From assembly GCF_000763385.1 (NCBI RefSeq), contig NZ_JQFA01000002.1:2294001-2358000 (forward strand): a stretch of 64,000 bases of DNA, given 5' to 3'. Shown in pieces: positions 63,615 to 64,000 of the stretch. The position numbers and the translations under genes are program-made. Below the pieces are notes generated by a model. That model saw nothing but the letters and a program-made list of their open reading frames with translations, searched no databases and was not told the DNA's origin. Each line of letters starts with the position of its first letter. The stretch's first letter is position 1. The stretch comes from Leptolyngbya sp. KIOST-1. Lineage in GTDB: Bacteria; Cyanobacteriota; Cyanobacteriia; Phormidesmidales; Phormidesmidaceae.

Positions 63615-63936
63615 TGACCTTCTCCTTAGCTTTGTGTATCCACCGATCGGACCTCCACCCCTCCTGGCCTCGCCGTCATCGACCAGGCTGGCGATGGAGC
63701 TGCACTGGGTTCCTCGTTCGGTAGCGGTTCTGTGCCCCTGCTACTCCCGTCGGCCCCAGCGGCAACCTCCCTCAAACCACTCGTCTCGGCGGAGATCATT
63801 CATTACCCATGCACTGATGTCATTCAGCGGTCAATGGCCTCGGCCCAGGTTTAAGAATAGAGGATTTTGAAGGTTAGTTTGTCGATCAACAGGGACCAAG
63901 ACGCTGATACACTGTGTTTTGGTTTAATTGTTGGAC

Positions 63937-64000
63937 ATGCAGTTGGAGCCCTTAGTAGACATGGGTTTAGAGATTGGCCAGAAGGTGAAGGTATCCCGTC
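63937..64000 (+). CDS. petP: Probable cytochrome b6f subunit PetP, start only
   Basis: Only about 20 codons. MGLEIGQKVKVSR resembles the start of PetP (typically MEIGQKVKVRRL), a small peripheral subunit of the cyanobacterial b6f complex. The start may be the ATG at 63937 or at 63961. The gene runs off the window, so the call rests on this short match. Confidence 0.5.
   Translation, partial: MQLEPLVDMGLEIGQKVKVSR

Overview
The window is chromosomal DNA of a GC-rich cyanobacterium, probably a filamentous Leptolyngbya/Nodosilinea-like form, although the genus is only an inference. The evidence is the very frequent GCGATCGC (HIP1) palindrome, an oxidative cyclase (acsF) beside heme oxygenase and HemN, a high-light-inducible protein gene (hli) with an HLR1 box, a GUN4-domain protein, an apparent petP start at the right edge, and many small proteins of cyanobacterial type.

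Layout. 1-8 kb: a cut Na+/H+ antiporter, a large FAD-dependent oxidoreductase, a 2OG-Fe(II) oxygenase next to a DUF411 protein, and several small stress or hypothetical proteins. 8.4-11.8 kb: a PAS-GAF-GGDEF diguanylate cyclase and a hexapeptide-repeat acyltransferase, separated by 770 bases without a gene. 11.7-17.5 kb: a tetrapyrrole cluster of low-oxygen type, with acsF divergent from ho-hemN, followed by a radical-SAM activase-like protein and a nitronate monooxygenase-like enzyme. 17.5-26.6 kb: housekeeping genes (murA, tRNA-Leu, an rRNA/tRNA methyltransferase, lpdA, trpC, a polar amino-acid ABC transporter, folP). 26.6-28.4 kb: a disrupted IS4-like element carrying a 591-bp copy of the hisF 5' region. 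28.5-34 kb: a short-chain dehydrogenase, peroxiredoxin, NUDIX hydrolase, two alpha/beta hydrolases and small proteins. 34.3-38.6 kb: ctaA-ctaB (heme A synthesis) and an ABC-2 exporter. 39-47.5 kb: a GUN4-domain protein, an RND efflux pump with its adaptor, and chrA. 47.8-54 kb: a glutamine amidotransferase and a five-gene peptide/nickel-type ABC transporter. 54.2-54.9 kb: hli plus a small partner gene. 55-57.6 kb: a second, scrambled IS locus. 57.6-64 kb: a 7TM-HD phosphodiesterase-like protein, a peptidoglycan-binding protein, intact hisF and the start of petP.

The main observations are these. (1) A shared 16-bp motif lies at matching positions, 34 and 35 nt before the start codons of the divergent acsF and ho genes, suggesting one co-regulator. 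(2) A dispersed repeat family with CTAG ends repeatedly supplies the TAG stop codon of the adjacent gene. (3) One copy of that repeat is split by an IS whose two 10-bp target-site duplications now lie 28.7 kb apart in opposite orientation, which implies an IS-mediated inversion of the segment between. (4) Both IS loci contain exact patchworks of IS, hisF-upstream and neighbouring-gene sequence, with blocks of about 103 bp, which could be real template switching or an assembly artefact. No CRISPR array, prophage or obvious defence system was seen.
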